DNA of 64,000 nt from Agromyces sp. ISL-38 (GCF_018613935.1 NZ_JAGGPF010000003.1:1-64000), one strand, 5' to 3'; counted from the stretch's first letter, positions 1 through 9,051 are shown. Made by a program: numbers and translations. The notes: generated by a model not told the origin, from the letters alone.

Positions 1-748
1 CGCCGGGACGTGCGCCGGCGCCGGCGCCTGCACCGGCACCGCCCGGACGCTGGAACCCGGCGCCGCCGCCGGGGCGGCCGCCTGCACCTGCCGGACGCGG
101 AGCGCCGGGTCTCGGCGAACCGGGACGCGGAGCCTGCGGACGCGGGATGTTGCCGGGGCTCGGGCGCTGGCCCATGCCCTGCGAGCTTGAGAACGGGTTG
201 TTGCCCGGTCGGGGCTGCGCCGGGCGCGAGCCCATGCCCTGCGAGCTCGAGAACGGGTTGTTGCCGGGCCGGGCGGATGCGGGACGCGGCGCGGGACGCG
301 GGATCACGCCCGCGGGCTTCGGGGAGGCCGGCTTCACGGCATCGGAGGCTTCAGGGGCCTCGGGTGCTGCGGGCGCTTCGGGCACCTCGGAGGCCTTCTC
401 TGCTGCCGCCTGCGCGGCCTTCTGCTCGGCCTGCGCCTGGCGCTCCGCCACCGTCATGGGGACGTCGACGACCGGGGCCTCGATGACCTCTTCGGGCGCG
501 GGCTTGGGTGCCGGCTTCGGACCGGGCTTGACCGCAGGGGCGGGCGCCGGTGCCGGTGCCGCCTTCGCGGGGGTGCCGGCGGTGCCGGCTGCTTCGAGCG
601 CGGCCTTCAGGCGGCGCGCGACGGGGGGTTCGATGGAGGACGACGGTCCCTTGACGTATTCGCCCATCTCCTTGAGCTTCTCAAGGGCGATCTTGCTATC
701 GACACCGAGTTCGCTTGCGATCTCGTGTACGCGTGGTTTGGCAGCCAC
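1..748 (-). CDS. infB: Translation initiation factor IF-2, N-terminal part (cut by window edge)
   Basis: IF-2 delivers fMet-tRNA to the 30S subunit in the cytoplasm. Only the N-terminal 249 codons are here; the GTPase core lies beyond the left edge. The protein starts at a GTG (748) with an AGGAGA ribosome site just upstream and reads [19 protein letters not shown], the classic IF-2 N-terminal helical domain, followed by [22 protein letters not shown]. After about residue 55 comes a long Ala/Pro/Lys-rich and then Gly/Arg/Pro-rich linker, typical of actinobacterial IF-2, with a 20-residue unit repeated twice. It is the third gene of nusA-ylxR-infB. Recognition is firm. Confidence 0.95.
   Translation of the reverse strand, partial: MAAKPRVHEIASELGVDSKIALEKLKEMGEYVKGPSSSIEPPVARRLKAALEAAGTAGTPAKAAPAPAPAPAVKPGPKPAPKPAPEEVIEAPVVDVPMTVAERQAQAEQKAAQAAAEKASEVPEAPAAPEAPEASDAVKPASPKPAGVIPRPAPRPASARPGNNPFSSSQGMGSRPAQPRPGNNPFSSSQGMGQRPSPGNIPRPQAPRPGSPRPGAPRPAGAGGRPGGGAGFQRPGGAGAGAGAGARPG
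171..275. repeat. Two direct 60-bp repeat units inside the IF-2 linker
   Basis: The stretches starting at 171 and 231 are nearly identical over about 43 bases and are spaced exactly 60 bases apart. On the minus strand each encodes [13 protein letters not shown] followed by a basic residue and Pro. The repeat keeps the reading frame, so it is a linker-length polymorphism rather than damage. Confidence 0.85.
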
Positions 749-821
749 TTCTCTCCTGTTCCGGGTCCCACCCCGGACAGGGGCAGACCATCAATGACGG
801 ACGGGTCTCATTTCGAGCCGC

Positions 822-1082
822 TCATGAGTTGTCCATTAGCCGTTCAGCCTGTTCTCTAGCATTGCTGGTGTCCACTTCGCCGGTCATGCGGAGCGCACGC
901 CCGAAGGCGCGTCGCCGCACGGCGAGGTGGTAGCACTCGAGTGTCGGATGCAGCCACGCACCCCTGCCCGGAAGCACAGCCGAAGTATCTGCTACGACGT
1001 GGGAATCCTGGACGACGATCCTCAACAGGGAGGACCGCGGGGAACGCGAACGGCATCCGATGCACGTTCTGACGGGTTCCAT
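822..1082 (-). CDS. ylxR: YlxR-family RNA/DNA-binding protein (DUF448)
   Basis: An 86-residue basic protein of the YlxR (DUF448) family, whose members bind nucleic acid and have been linked to transcription or RNase P regulation. The N-terminus EPVRTCIGCRSR carries the family Cys-x-x-Cys and basic patch, and the GRGAWLHP motif (about residues 39-46) is the conserved core. It lies between nusA and infB on the same strand, the standard bacterial arrangement. The C-terminus is variable. Length matches the family. Confidence 0.92.
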   Translation of the reverse strand: MEPVRTCIGCRSRSPRSSLLRIVVQDSHVVADTSAVLPGRGAWLHPTLECYHLAVRRRAFGRALRMTGEVDTSNAREQAERLMDNS

Positions 1083-1126
1083 CCTACACCTCTGTGCTGT
1101 GCGCCCGCCGACGGCGGCGGGCCACC

Positions 1127-2125
1127 TCAGTTCGACTCGAGGGTCGAGTCCGGCTGGATGTCGATCTTCGCGCCCGTGAGCTTGGCGGCGAGACGGGCGT
1201 TCTGGCCCTCCTTGCCGATCGCGAGCGAGAGCTGGTAGTCGGGAACGAGCGCACGGACGGCTCTCATCGACTCATCGATGACGAACGCGCGCGTGACCTT
1301 GGCCGGCGACAGCGCACTCGCGACGAACGTCGCCAGGTCGTCGGAGTAGTCGACGATGTCGATCTTCTCGTTGCCGAGCTCGGCGGTGACCGCTCGCACG
1401 CGCTGGCCGAGCTCGCCGATGGCAGCGCCCTTGGCGTTGACTCCGGGCTGGTTCGCACGCACGGCGATCTTCGTGCGGTGGCCCGCCTCGCGCGCGAGCG
1501 AGACGATCTCGACGACGCCGGAGGCGATCTCGGGAACCTCGAGTGCGAACAGCTTGCGCACGAGGGCGGGATGGGTGCGCGAGACGGTGATCGACGGGCC
1601 CTTATGGCCCTTCGACACACTCGTCACATAGACGCGGATGCGCTGCCCGTGCGGGTACTCCTCGCCGGGCACCTGCTCCTCGGGCGGGAGGATCGCCTCG
1701 ACGGTGCCGAGGTCGATGTGCACCATGCGGGGATTCGGACCCTGTTGGATGATGCCGGCGACGATGTCGCCCTCGCGGCCCCGGAACTCGCCGAGCACTG
1801 CGTCGTCGGCGAGATCGCGCAGGCGCTGGTTGATGACCTGCTTCGCGGCGAACGCGGCGATGCGACCGAAGTCGCTGGGGCTGTCCTCAGCCTCGCCGAT
1901 GACGTTGCCCTCTTCGTCGTGCTCGGGAACGTACACCGAGACGTGACCCGTCTTGCGGTCGATGTGTGCACGGGCGCCGTTGGGATTCGCGTGGCCGTGC
2001 TGGCCGGGATTCGTGTGCTTCAGGTAGGCCATCAGGATCGCCTGTTCGATGATCTCAACCAGTTCGTCGAACGGGATTTCCTTCTCGCGCTCCATCATGC
2101 GAAGCACGCTGAGGTCGATATCCAT
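1127..2125 (-). CDS. nusA: Transcription termination/antitermination factor NusA
   Basis: NusA binds RNA polymerase and nascent RNA and modulates pausing, termination and antitermination. The 332-residue product has the N-terminal RNAP-binding domain (from MDIDLSVLRMMEREKEIP), an S1 domain (about 135-200, IVAGIIQQGPNPRMVHIDLG), and two KH domains ending in SLAIGKEGQNARLAAKLTGAKIDI. It lacks the C-terminal acidic repeats of E. coli NusA, as is usual in actinobacteria. A clear GAGGAGG ribosome site precedes the ATG at 2125. It heads the nusA-ylxR-infB operon; the usual upstream rimP is not there. Confidence 0.96.
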   Translation of the reverse strand: MDIDLSVLRMMEREKEIPFDELVEIIEQAILMAYLKHTNPGQHGHANPNGARAHIDRKTGHVSVYVPEHDEEGNVIGEAEDSPSDFGRIAAFAAKQVINQRLRDLADDAVLGEFRGREGDIVAGIIQQGPNPRMVHIDLGTVEAILPPEEQVPGEEYPHGQRIRVYVTSVSKGHKGPSITVSRTHPALVRKLFALEVPEIASGVVEIVSLAREAGHRTKIAVRANQPGVNAKGAAIGELGQRVRAVTAELGNEKIDIVDYSDDLATFVASALSPAKVTRAFVIDESMRAVRALVPDYQLSLAIGKEGQNARLAAKLTGAKIDIQPDSTLESN

Positions 2126-2252
2126 TGCCGGCCTCCTCTATTCAGCTCTTTCGCCGCTTCCCCTCGGAGCGGACACGTCTCTACGGTACCGGATGTCGCA
2201 GTGCCCGTCATCCACGCCGGACGGCAGCGACCGGCTGCAGCCCTGAATCGAC

Positions 2253-2291
2253 GGATGCCGCGGCGCCCGAGTTCGGGTCGCCGCGGCATCC
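2253..2291 (-). terminator. Strong hairpin after the phosphatase gene
   Basis: A near-perfect stem: the 13-base arm 2253-2265 pairs with 2279-2291, and an inner 5-base arm (2266-2270 with 2273-2277) extends it, leaving a 2-base loop and one bulged T at 2278. It starts 18 bases past the phosphatase stop on the minus strand. No U-tract follows, as often in high-GC actinobacteria. The arms carry GGATGCCG. Confidence 0.7.
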
Positions 2292-2309
2292 TCACCGCTT
2301 GACTTCGGC

Positions 2310-4361
2310 TCAGCCGCGCCAGACCTGCACGACCGAGGGGCGCGGAGCGGCCACCAGGCCGGACTCGGGGCGATGCGACGGCACGTAGTCGGGGAAGTAC
2401 GAGTTCGGCGCGGCGACCGTGCCGTCCTCGCCCGGGTGCTGTACGGCGACGAAGACCAGGCCCTCCTTGTCGTGGATGACCGGCCCGCACGTCTCGGCGT
2501 CGCGCGGCACCGAGAGGAACTGCTGCACGCGACCGCGGTCGGGCCCCTCGAGCGGCACCTTGAAGAGGCCGTCGTTGAAGCCGATCTTGCTCGGAGCGCC
2601 GTCGGTCGAGATCCAGAGGTTGCCCTCGGAGTCGAACGCGACGTTGTCGGGGCAGGAGATCGGCGACACGAGCTCCTTCGGGAAGCCCGCGAAGTACGTG
2701 TTCTGGTCGACGGCGGGGTTGCCGCACAGCAGGAGGATGCTCCAGCCGAATGTCGTGCCCGACTGGCCCGCCGTCTCGGTGAGCTCGATGACGTGCCCGT
2801 TGCGGTTGCCGGTAACGGGGTTGGCCTCGTCGACCGTCGCAAGGGTGCGCGCCGAGTTGTTCGTGAGGGCGACGTAGACCTTGCGGGTCTTGGGGCTCGG
2901 CTGCACGTCTTCGGGGCGGTCCATCTTCGTCGCACCGACGGTGTCGGCCGCGAGGCGGGTGTAGACCAGCACCTCCTCGGTCGTCATGCCGGGGATGACG
3001 CTCTCGCCGTTCTGCGTGAGCGGGATCCACTCGCCGGTGCCGTCGAACAACCCGTCGGTCGGGAGCGCGCCGGTTCCGGTGATCTCCGCGGCGGGCGAAT
3101 TCCCCGTGAACTTCGCGACGTAGAGGTCGCCCTCGCTGAGCAGTCCGAGGTTGTTGCGGCGCGCGACCGGCGTCGTGCCTGAGTCGAACGTGCCCTTCGA
3201 GACGAACTTGTAGAGGTAGTCGTTCGTCTGGTCATCGCCCATGTACGCGACCGCGCGGCCGTCTTCGGCGATGATGACGTTGGCGCCCTCGTGCTTGAGC
3301 CGGCCCATAGCGGTGTGTTTGCGAGGGGTCGAGGTCGGATCTTCCGGGTCGATCTCGACGATCCAGCCGAACCGGTTGGGCTCGTTCACGTGCGCGGGGT
3401 CCAGGGCATTGAAGCGCGGGTCGATGCGCTCGAACGTGTACGTCGACTTCGTCGACGCCGTCGCACGGTAGCGCTTCTGGCCCGCTGTATCGGCCGCCCA
3501 CGCGAAGTAGCCGTCGAAGTTCTCCTCACCCGAGAGCACGGTGCCCCACGGGGTGGTGCCGCCGGCGCAGTTGCCGAGCGTGCCCTTGACCCAGCGGCCC
3601 TCGGGGTCGCCGGCCGTCTTCAGGAGGTCGCTGCCGGCAGCAGGGCCCGTGACCTCGAACACCGTGTCTGCAGTGATGCGGCGGTTGCGGCGACCGTCGA
3701 CGAGGTAGCGCCACGGCTGGCCGACCTTGCTGCGGCGGAGCTCGACGACCGAGAAGCCGTGGGCGGCCTTGTAGATGGCAGCGCGGCGATCGAGCTCGGC
3801 GTCGTCGCTGCTCGGCGGGAACATGAGGCCCGGGTTCACGTACTCGTGGTTGTTCACGAGCACGCCGGTGCGACCGCTCTTGTCGGCGATGATGTCGAGG
3901 TAGTCGCAGTTGTAGCCGAACTGGCCGGCCTGCGCCTCGGCCGTCTGGTTCTCGAAGTCGAGGGCGGGCACGCTCGAGAAGAGCGGGTCGCCCCAGCGGA
4001 TGATCGGCGCCCACTTGTAGCCCGTGGGCACGTTCAAGTCGTCGACGAGCTTCGGCACCGGGGCGATCGCGTCGAACGCCAGGGCACCCTGGCCTCCGGT
4101 TGCTCCCCCGGGCGCCGCACTCGCCGAGCCGCCCGGCGTCGCGGCGGCGAGCGCGATGCCGAAGGCGCCGGCCGCACCGAGGCCGAGCACGGCCCGCCGC
4201 GTCAGCGCGGCCGAGGCGATGTCGCGGAAGTGCGGATTCGCGGAGGTGTTGCACTCGGGGCCGAGGCAGGCGTTCCCGCACTTGAAGTGACAGGTGACGG
4301 GCGAGCGCTTGCCTCGCACGTGGTCGGCCATCGGAAACAACTGGATGTCGGTGATCGTCAC
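2310..4361 (-). CDS. PhoX-type secreted alkaline phosphatase (DUF839)
   Basis: A 683-residue member of the PhoX/DUF839 family, calcium- and iron-dependent phosphatases exported by the Tat system that release phosphate from organic esters. The first 45 residues (HVRGKRSPVTCHFKCGNACLG) are the family's typical leader, followed by a twin-arginine signal LTRRAVLGLGAAGAFGIALA. Later hallmarks include NHEYVNPGLMFP and GEENFDGYF. The GTG at 4361 is chosen because a TGAGGA ribosome site sits 7 bases upstream; an ATG at 4334 has none. It separates nusA from the endonuclease-like gene and looks monocistronic. Substrate range is inferred from family. Confidence 0.88.
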   Translation of the reverse strand: MTITDIQLFPMADHVRGKRSPVTCHFKCGNACLGPECNTSANPHFRDIASAALTRRAVLGLGAAGAFGIALAAATPGGSASAAPGGATGGQGALAFDAIAPVPKLVDDLNVPTGYKWAPIIRWGDPLFSSVPALDFENQTAEAQAGQFGYNCDYLDIIADKSGRTGVLVNNHEYVNPGLMFPPSSDDAELDRRAAIYKAAHGFSVVELRRSKVGQPWRYLVDGRRNRRITADTVFEVTGPAAGSDLLKTAGDPEGRWVKGTLGNCAGGTTPWGTVLSGEENFDGYFAWAADTAGQKRYRATASTKSTYTFERIDPRFNALDPAHVNEPNRFGWIVEIDPEDPTSTPRKHTAMGRLKHEGANVIIAEDGRAVAYMGDDQTNDYLYKFVSKGTFDSGTTPVARRNNLGLLSEGDLYVAKFTGNSPAAEITGTGALPTDGLFDGTGEWIPLTQNGESVIPGMTTEEVLVYTRLAADTVGATKMDRPEDVQPSPKTRKVYVALTNNSARTLATVDEANPVTGNRNGHVIELTETAGQSGTTFGWSILLLCGNPAVDQNTYFAGFPKELVSPISCPDNVAFDSEGNLWISTDGAPSKIGFNDGLFKVPLEGPDRGRVQQFLSVPRDAETCGPVIHDKEGLVFVAVQHPGEDGTVAAPNSYFPDYVPSHRPESGLVAAPRPSVVQVWRG

Positions 4362-4503
4362 GGATCGGTCCTCACGCTCGTGGTCGGGGTTCCACTTGCA
4401 CAGTGCTCGGGGAATCCGTCGCGACTCATGATGAGGCGTGAACGAGGGGTGAACGCACCGCGAACGGTGCATACGCCCGGCCGCCACCGGCCGCTCTCCC
4501 GCC

Positions 4504-4561
4504 TCGAAACCGCACTGGTGACCTCCTCGTCAACTCCAACGAGTCATCCGCGCGGATTCGA
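4504..4561. repeat. Flanking hairpin A (19-20-19), downstream of the DUF559 gene
   Basis: Left arm 4504-4522, a 20-base loop, right arm 4543-4561. The left arm matches hairpin B (5668-5686) at 17 of 19 positions and the right arm matches B's at 15 of 19; arm and loop lengths are identical in both. Within A the two arms pair imperfectly. It begins 12 bases beyond the stop codon of the endonuclease-like gene. It could be a terminator, but the shared geometry argues for a repeat family. Confidence 0.75.
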
Positions 4562-4573
4562 CGCGCGGGCGCC

Positions 4574-5614
4574 TCACACAGGGCGGGCCGCATCGAGTTC
4601 GCGGATGCGTGCGGCCAACACGGCGCGCACCCGTGCGATGAAGTCGTCGGTGTCCTCGAACACGTCGTCTGAGACGACCCGGACGACGCGCCAGCCGGCC
4701 GCTTCGAGTGCCTCGCGACGCCGGATGTCATCTCGGAATCGTCTCGCGTTCGTGCGATGCTCATCGCCCTCGTACTCGAACGCGAGACGCAGCGCCGGAT
4801 AGGCGAGGTCGGGATGCAGCATGCGACCACCGGGAACGCGCACACCGATGCCGATCTCGGGTTCGGGCAACCTCGACGCCACGAGGAGCAGCCGCAGGCG
4901 GGACTCGGGCCGCGAGTCGACTCCCGTGCGCAGCCGTTGCAGGGCCCAGGCGATGCCGCGCGCACCGCGTCGACTGCCATGCTCGCGTGCCGCAGCGCGG
5001 AGTTCATCGAGGGTGCACAGCGGCGGCATTCGCCCGCTCCCGCGACGAAGCCGGACACCCGAGATCAGGTAGTCCCCCGCTGCGACCAGGTCCTCGCGGC
5101 TGAGCGTTGCCGCGAGTTCGCACCACGTGCGGGCCGGCGAGCTCACCGGCAATTCCTCGATGAACACGATCGCGGGCCGCGCCGCCGACGTCGAATGACC
5201 GATGACCCCTGCCGTGCGCGGGCCGTCGCCGCCGGCGAACGACGTCACATGCAACGCTCGTGCGGCGTCCGCGGCACCTGCGTCGCCGCCTCCCTCGCCT
5301 TCGGCCGCGGCATCCGCGTCACCTTCGGCCCCGGCGTGTGCTGTTGTATCCGCGGGAGCGTCCGGCTTCGGCAGCGGGATCCCATGGAGCATCCCAGCGG
5401 TTTCATGGCTGAAGTACGCCGATGGACCGAGCCTGGGCAGGTAGGCGCGACAACGTTCACGGATGTCGCGGGGCCGAGCGCCGTCGAGACGCACGCCGTA
5501 GAACGGGCGGGCGAGGTCGGCTCGCCGCAACCGGCTCGCCGGCACATCGAAGTTGCGCGCATCCGCTGGCGTGAAGGCGGTGTTGCGGAGGTGCTGCGGG
5601 AGTGCGTGGACCAT
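4574..5614 (-). CDS. AbiEi-type N-terminal domain fused to a DUF559 (Vsr-like) endonuclease domain
   Basis: A 346-residue protein of a family common in Microbacteriaceae. The N-terminal half resembles the winged-helix region of AbiEi antitoxins (HLRNTAFTPADARNF, then SAYFSHETAGMLHGIPLP). The C-terminal 100 residues are a DUF559/Vsr-like PD-(D/E)XK nuclease fold: HPDLAYP supplies the Asp, LAFEYEGDEHR the E-x-E, and RREALEAAGWRVVRV the closing strand-helix. An Ala/Glu/Gly-rich insert splits the halves. No partner AbiEii toxin gene adjoins it. The start at 5614 is chosen because CAGAAT lies 6 bases upstream, a leaderless-type arrangement; an upstream start at 5668 would overlap hairpin B. Function in the cell is unknown. 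Confidence 0.8.
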   Translation of the reverse strand: MVHALPQHLRNTAFTPADARNFDVPASRLRRADLARPFYGVRLDGARPRDIRERCRAYLPRLGPSAYFSHETAGMLHGIPLPKPDAPADTTAHAGAEGDADAAAEGEGGGDAGAADAARALHVTSFAGGDGPRTAGVIGHSTSAARPAIVFIEELPVSSPARTWCELAATLSREDLVAAGDYLISGVRLRRGSGRMPPLCTLDELRAAAREHGSRRGARGIAWALQRLRTGVDSRPESRLRLLLVASRLPEPEIGIGVRVPGGRMLHPDLAYPALRLAFEYEGDEHRTNARRFRDDIRRREALEAAGWRVVRVVSDDVFEDTDDFIARVRAVLAARIRELDAARPV

Positions 5615-5667
5615 GCGCGCATTCTGCCCGTATCCCGCGGGACGGAGGGAGCATCCTCCACAAGCCA

Positions 5668-5725
5668 TCGAAACCGCACAGATGACGCGCAGGGCGCTCG
5701 GACCTGGTCATCTCTGCGGTTTCGA
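5668..5725. repeat. Flanking hairpin B (19-20-19), upstream of the DUF559 gene
   Basis: Left arm 5668-5686 and right arm 5707-5725 are complementary at 18 of 19 positions around a 20-base loop. It lies 53 bases before the chosen start of the endonuclease-like gene and 67 bases beyond the proS stop. It is the partner of hairpin A at 4504-4561. The TCGAAACC core also recurs in the REP-like element at 25611. Confidence 0.8.
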
Positions 5726-5792
5726 CGCACTCGAGCGCGCGAAGTGGACGCGCGGACCGCGTGAGCACGCGCAAGCGAGCCGCTCGCCGTCG

Positions 5793-7556
5793 TCAGGCGA
5801 GGGCGGCGACGACCTCGCCGATCGGCACGTTCTCACGGTCGCCGGTGGCGCGATCCCACACCTCGACGAGACCATCGGCGACGCCGCGGCCGACGATCAC
5901 GATCTTCGGCACGCCGATGAGCTCGGCATCGGCGAACTTCACGCCCGGCGAGAGTTTCGGGCGGTCGTCGAAGAGCACGTCGAAGCGGGCCGCCTCGAGC
6001 GAGGCGACGACGCCTTCGGCCGCCTCGAACACGGCGGGGTCCTTGCCCGTCGCGAGCACGTGCACGTCGAACGGCGCCACCGACGCGGGCCACACGAGGC
6101 CCTTCTCGTCGTTGTTGCCCTCGGCGATGATCGCGAGGATGCGAGTGACGCCGATGCCGTACGAGCCCATCGTGACGGTGACGAGCTTGCCGTTCTCGTC
6201 GAGCACCTTGAGCCCGAGTGCCTCGGCGTACTTGCGGCCGAGCTGGAACACGTGGCCGATCTCCATGCCGCGCGCGAGCTCGACGGCGCCGGAGCCGTCG
6301 GGTGCGGGGTCTCCCTCGCGCACGTCCGCAGCCTCGATCGTGCCGTCGGGCGTGAAGTCGCGCCCGGCGACGAGGCCGAACACGTGCTTCTCATCGAGGT
6401 TGGCGCCGGTGATCCACTCGGTGCCGTCGACCACCCGAGGGTCGACGAGGTAGCGGATGCCGGTAGCCGACTCCTCGCCGAGCACGGCACCTTCGGACGA
6501 CCACGGGCCGATGTAGCCCTTCACCAGCCCCGGGTGCTTCGCGAAGTCGGCGTCGGTGGCGGGTTCTGCCACGCCGGGCGCGAACGCCACCTCGACGCGC
6601 TTCATCTCGACGTCGCGGTCGCCGGGCAGCCCGATCACGACGAGATCGCGGGTGCCGTCGAGCTGCGTCACCGCGAGCACGACGTTCTTCAGCGTGTCGG
6701 CGGCGGTCCAGTCGCGGCCGTCGGGGCGCGGGTACTCGGCGTTGGCCAGATCGACGAGCGTCGCGATCGTGGGCGTGTTCGGGGAGTCGAGCACGAGTGG
6801 GGCGGGCAGGCCGTCGAACGGGATCGCCTCGGGCACCACGGTCTCGAACGCCTCGACGTTGGCCGCGTATCCCCCGGCCGAACGCACGAAGGTGTCTTCG
6901 CCGACGGGAGTCGGATGCAGGAACTCCTCGCTCTTCGAGCCGCCCATCGCCCCGGCATCCGCTTTCACGATCACGTACTCGAGGCCGAGACGCGTGAAGA
7001 TGCGCTCGTAGGCGTCGCGCTGCGACTGATAGCTCGCGTCGAGCCCCTCGTCGGAGACGTCGAAGGAGTACGCGTCCTTCATGGTGAACTCGCGGCCGCG
7101 CAGGAGGCCGGCGCGGGGGCGCGCCTCGTCGCGGTACTTGTCTTGAATCTGGTAGATCGACAGCGGCAGGTCTTTGTAGGAGTTGTAGAGGTCTTTCACG
7201 AGCAGGGTGAAGACCTCTTCGTGCGTGGGCGCGAGCAGATAGTCGGCGCCCCTGCGGTCCTGCAGGCGGAAGAGGTTCGGGCCGTACTCCGTCCAGCGGT
7301 TCGAGACTTCGTAGGGCTCGCGCGGGAGCAGCGCCGGGAAATGCACCTCGTGGGCACCCGCGTTCGTCATCTCCTCACGGATGATCGCCTCGATCTTCGC
7401 CTTCACCCGCAGGCCCAGCGGCAGCCACGCGAAGACGCCTGGCGCCTGGCGCCGGATGTAGCCGGCGCGCACGAGCAGCCGGTGACTCGTGACCTCGGCG
7501 TCGGCCGGGTCTTCGCGGAGCGTGCGGAGGAAGTAGTTCGTGAGGCGTGTGGGCAC
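5793..7556 (-). CDS. proS: Prolyl-tRNA synthetase
   Basis: Class II synthetase that charges tRNA-Pro. The 587 residues match the bacterial type with an inserted editing domain between motifs 2 and 3 (about residues 225-400). Visible motifs: motif 2 in [21 protein letters not shown], motif 3 in [19 protein letters not shown], and a C-terminal anticodon-binding domain ([14 protein letters not shown]). The GTG start at 7556 has TAGAAT exactly 6 bases upstream and no ribosome site, so a leaderless message is likely. proS belongs to the dxr-rseP-ispG-proS-nusA core block. Confidence 0.96.
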   Translation of the reverse strand: MPTRLTNYFLRTLREDPADAEVTSHRLLVRAGYIRRQAPGVFAWLPLGLRVKAKIEAIIREEMTNAGAHEVHFPALLPREPYEVSNRWTEYGPNLFRLQDRRGADYLLAPTHEEVFTLLVKDLYNSYKDLPLSIYQIQDKYRDEARPRAGLLRGREFTMKDAYSFDVSDEGLDASYQSQRDAYERIFTRLGLEYVIVKADAGAMGGSKSEEFLHPTPVGEDTFVRSAGGYAANVEAFETVVPEAIPFDGLPAPLVLDSPNTPTIATLVDLANAEYPRPDGRDWTAADTLKNVVLAVTQLDGTRDLVVIGLPGDRDVEMKRVEVAFAPGVAEPATDADFAKHPGLVKGYIGPWSSEGAVLGEESATGIRYLVDPRVVDGTEWITGANLDEKHVFGLVAGRDFTPDGTIEAADVREGDPAPDGSGAVELARGMEIGHVFQLGRKYAEALGLKVLDENGKLVTVTMGSYGIGVTRILAIIAEGNNDEKGLVWPASVAPFDVHVLATGKDPAVFEAAEGVVASLEAARFDVLFDDRPKLSPGVKFADAELIGVPKIVIVGRGVADGLVEVWDRATGDRENVPIGEVVAALA

Positions 7557-7562
7557 CCGACG

Positions 7563-7568
7563 ATTCTA
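7563..7568 (-). promoter_or_regulatory. -10 box of a leaderless promoter for proS
   Basis: TAGAAT on the minus strand, then 6 bases, then the GTG start of proS. The usual 6-7 base distance from -10 to the transcription start places +1 on the start codon. No convincing -35 is seen. Confidence 0.6.
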
Positions 7569-7637
7569 ATGACGACGGATGCCGGTACTCACGTCCGCCC
7601 GCGCCGGCGCCCAGCGTGACAGCTGGAGGGGCGGGAT

Positions 7638-8237
7638 TCAGTCGGCGAGGATGAGGTAGAGGGCTCGCCGGGCCTCGTCGAGCTTCTCGGCCGCAGCGGC
7701 GCGTTGCGCGTCGGTGGCGGAGTGGCGGAACTGCCCGACCACGCCCATCAGCCTGCCGACACTCTGGAACAGCGCAGTGGCCGACTCGCTCGGACGCGGC
7801 ACGGCTGTCCAGGCGCGCTGCAGCTCCTCGTCGTTCTCCGCCACGTAGGCTCGGCCGGCGTCAGTGAGCTCGAACTCGGTGCCGCGACCCTCGCCGCGCG
7901 ACACGATGAGCTCTTCGTCGACGAGCTGCTGCAGTGTCGGGTACACGGATCCGGGACTCGCCCGCCAGGCGCCGTCGGTCTTGGCATTGATCGCCTTCAT
8001 GATCCCGTAGCCGTTGAGCGGGCCGCTCTCGGCGAGCAGCGACAGGATCGCTGACCTGACGTCGCCCTTGGCTCGCCGGCGACCGCCGGGTCCGCCCCAG
8101 GGGCCGCCCCATTCGCCGAACCCGGGGCCGAAGCCGCCTGGTCCGCGGAAGCCGCGGGGGTCGTGGTGGAAACGCGCCGCGTGGCTCTCTAGCCCCGGGA
8201 TGGCGTGGTGTGGATGTGGAAGGTGTTCGCGTCTCAT
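7638..8237 (-). CDS. PadR-family transcriptional regulator
   Basis: A 199-residue repressor-type protein. A His/Gly/Pro-rich N-terminal tail (residues 1-55, with repeated GGPWGG-like units) precedes the PadR winged helix: DVRSAILSLLAESGPLNGYGIMKAI, SPGSVYPTLQQLVDEELI and GRGTEFELTDAGRAYV. The C-terminal helices would form the dimer arm. An AGAGGA ribosome site precedes the ATG. AT-rich palindromes at 8290-8305 upstream are probably its own operator. No transporter target is adjacent; the next gene belongs to another unit. Confidence 0.9.
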   Translation of the reverse strand: MRREHLPHPHHAIPGLESHAARFHHDPRGFRGPGGFGPGFGEWGGPWGGPGGRRRAKGDVRSAILSLLAESGPLNGYGIMKAINAKTDGAWRASPGSVYPTLQQLVDEELIVSRGEGRGTEFELTDAGRAYVAENDEELQRAWTAVPRPSESATALFQSVGRLMGVVGQFRHSATDAQRAAAAEKLDEARRALYLILAD

Positions 8238-8289
8238 CGCGCCCGTCCTCTGTGTCGGCCTTGCGAGCCGTCGCAGACTATCTACGATA

Positions 8290-8305
8290 CGTTAACGATA
8301 TATCG
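8290..8305. promoter_or_regulatory. Overlapping AT-rich palindromes, probable PadR operator
   Basis: CGTTAACG (8290-8297) and CGATATATCG (8296-8305) are perfect palindromes overlapping by two bases, about 55-65 bases upstream of padR. Such AT-rich sequence is exceptional in this window, and PadR regulators usually control their own promoters. Confidence 0.5.
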
Positions 8306-8341
8306 CTGAACAGTCTTTGTCTACACGGCCGCGGCCTCGCG

Positions 8342-9049
8342 TCAGGCGAGCAAGCGAACCGGCGGCCGCGCGTACTCGTCGCGCTTCGAGGTGCTGACGC
8401 CCATGCGCACCATGCCGGTGACGAGACCGACGGATGCCGCGACACCGTCGATCACCGGCACGCCCACGCGTTCCGACAGCGCCGCGCAGAGGTCGGTCAT
8501 GCCGGCGCAGCCGAGCACGATCGAGTCCGCGGCATCCGCTCGCACCGCGCGCTCGCACACCGCTGCGATCGTCTCGAAGGCGTCGGCGGTGGACTCCTCG
8601 AGGTCGAGCACCGGGATGCCGGTCGCGTAGCTCGAGACGCAGGCGTCCGAGAACCCGTAGCGACGCACGAGGTCGTGCGCTCGCCCGAGGGTGCGAGAAA
8701 GCGTCGTGACGATGCTGAAGGTGCGGCCCGCCATCGTCGCGACGTGCATCGCCGCTTCAGCGATGCCGACCACCGGCCCGGTCGCGAGTTCGCGTGCTGC
8801 GTCGAGGCCCGGATCGCCGAAGCACGCGATGACGAATCCGTCGACGCCAGCCGCCTCACCCCTCTCGACCTCCCGCAGCACCGCCGCCGCGGCGGCGACC
8901 TCGTCGGTGTGGCTCTCGATCGCGGCGGGCCCGAACTCGGGGCAGACCGCCGCGAGCTCCACGCCCGGCCCCGCGACCTCCCGGGCGGACCGGCCGATCT
9001 TGTCGGTCATCGCCCGGGAGGTGTTGGGGTTGATAAGGGTGATGCGCAT
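8342..9049 (-). CDS. Asp/Glu/hydantoin racemase family protein
   Basis: A 235-residue racemase of the hydantoin racemase branch, which interconverts enantiomers of 5-substituted hydantoins or related substrates by a two-cysteine mechanism. It begins MRITLINPNTSRAMTDKIG, the family signature. The two catalytic Cys are in VIACFGDPG (about residue 76) and VLGCAGM (about 180). Its ATG lies 2 bases after the stop of the NCS1 permease, so the two are cotranscribed. Alternatives within the family (allantoin racemase, maleate isomerase-like) cannot be excluded. Confidence 0.85.
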   Translation of the reverse strand: MRITLINPNTSRAMTDKIGRSAREVAGPGVELAAVCPEFGPAAIESHTDEVAAAAAVLREVERGEAAGVDGFVIACFGDPGLDAARELATGPVVGIAEAAMHVATMAGRTFSIVTTLSRTLGRAHDLVRRYGFSDACVSSYATGIPVLDLEESTADAFETIAAVCERAVRADAADSIVLGCAGMTDLCAALSERVGVPVIDGVAASVGLVTGMVRMGVSTSKRDEYARPPVRLLA

Positions 9050-9051
9050 CG

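Noticed and set aside
4504-4561. Hairpin A read as an ordinary terminator only
   Set aside because: A 20-base loop is long for a terminator, and geometry and sequence match hairpin B on the other side of the gene. Termination may be a side effect, so I kept it as a repeat.
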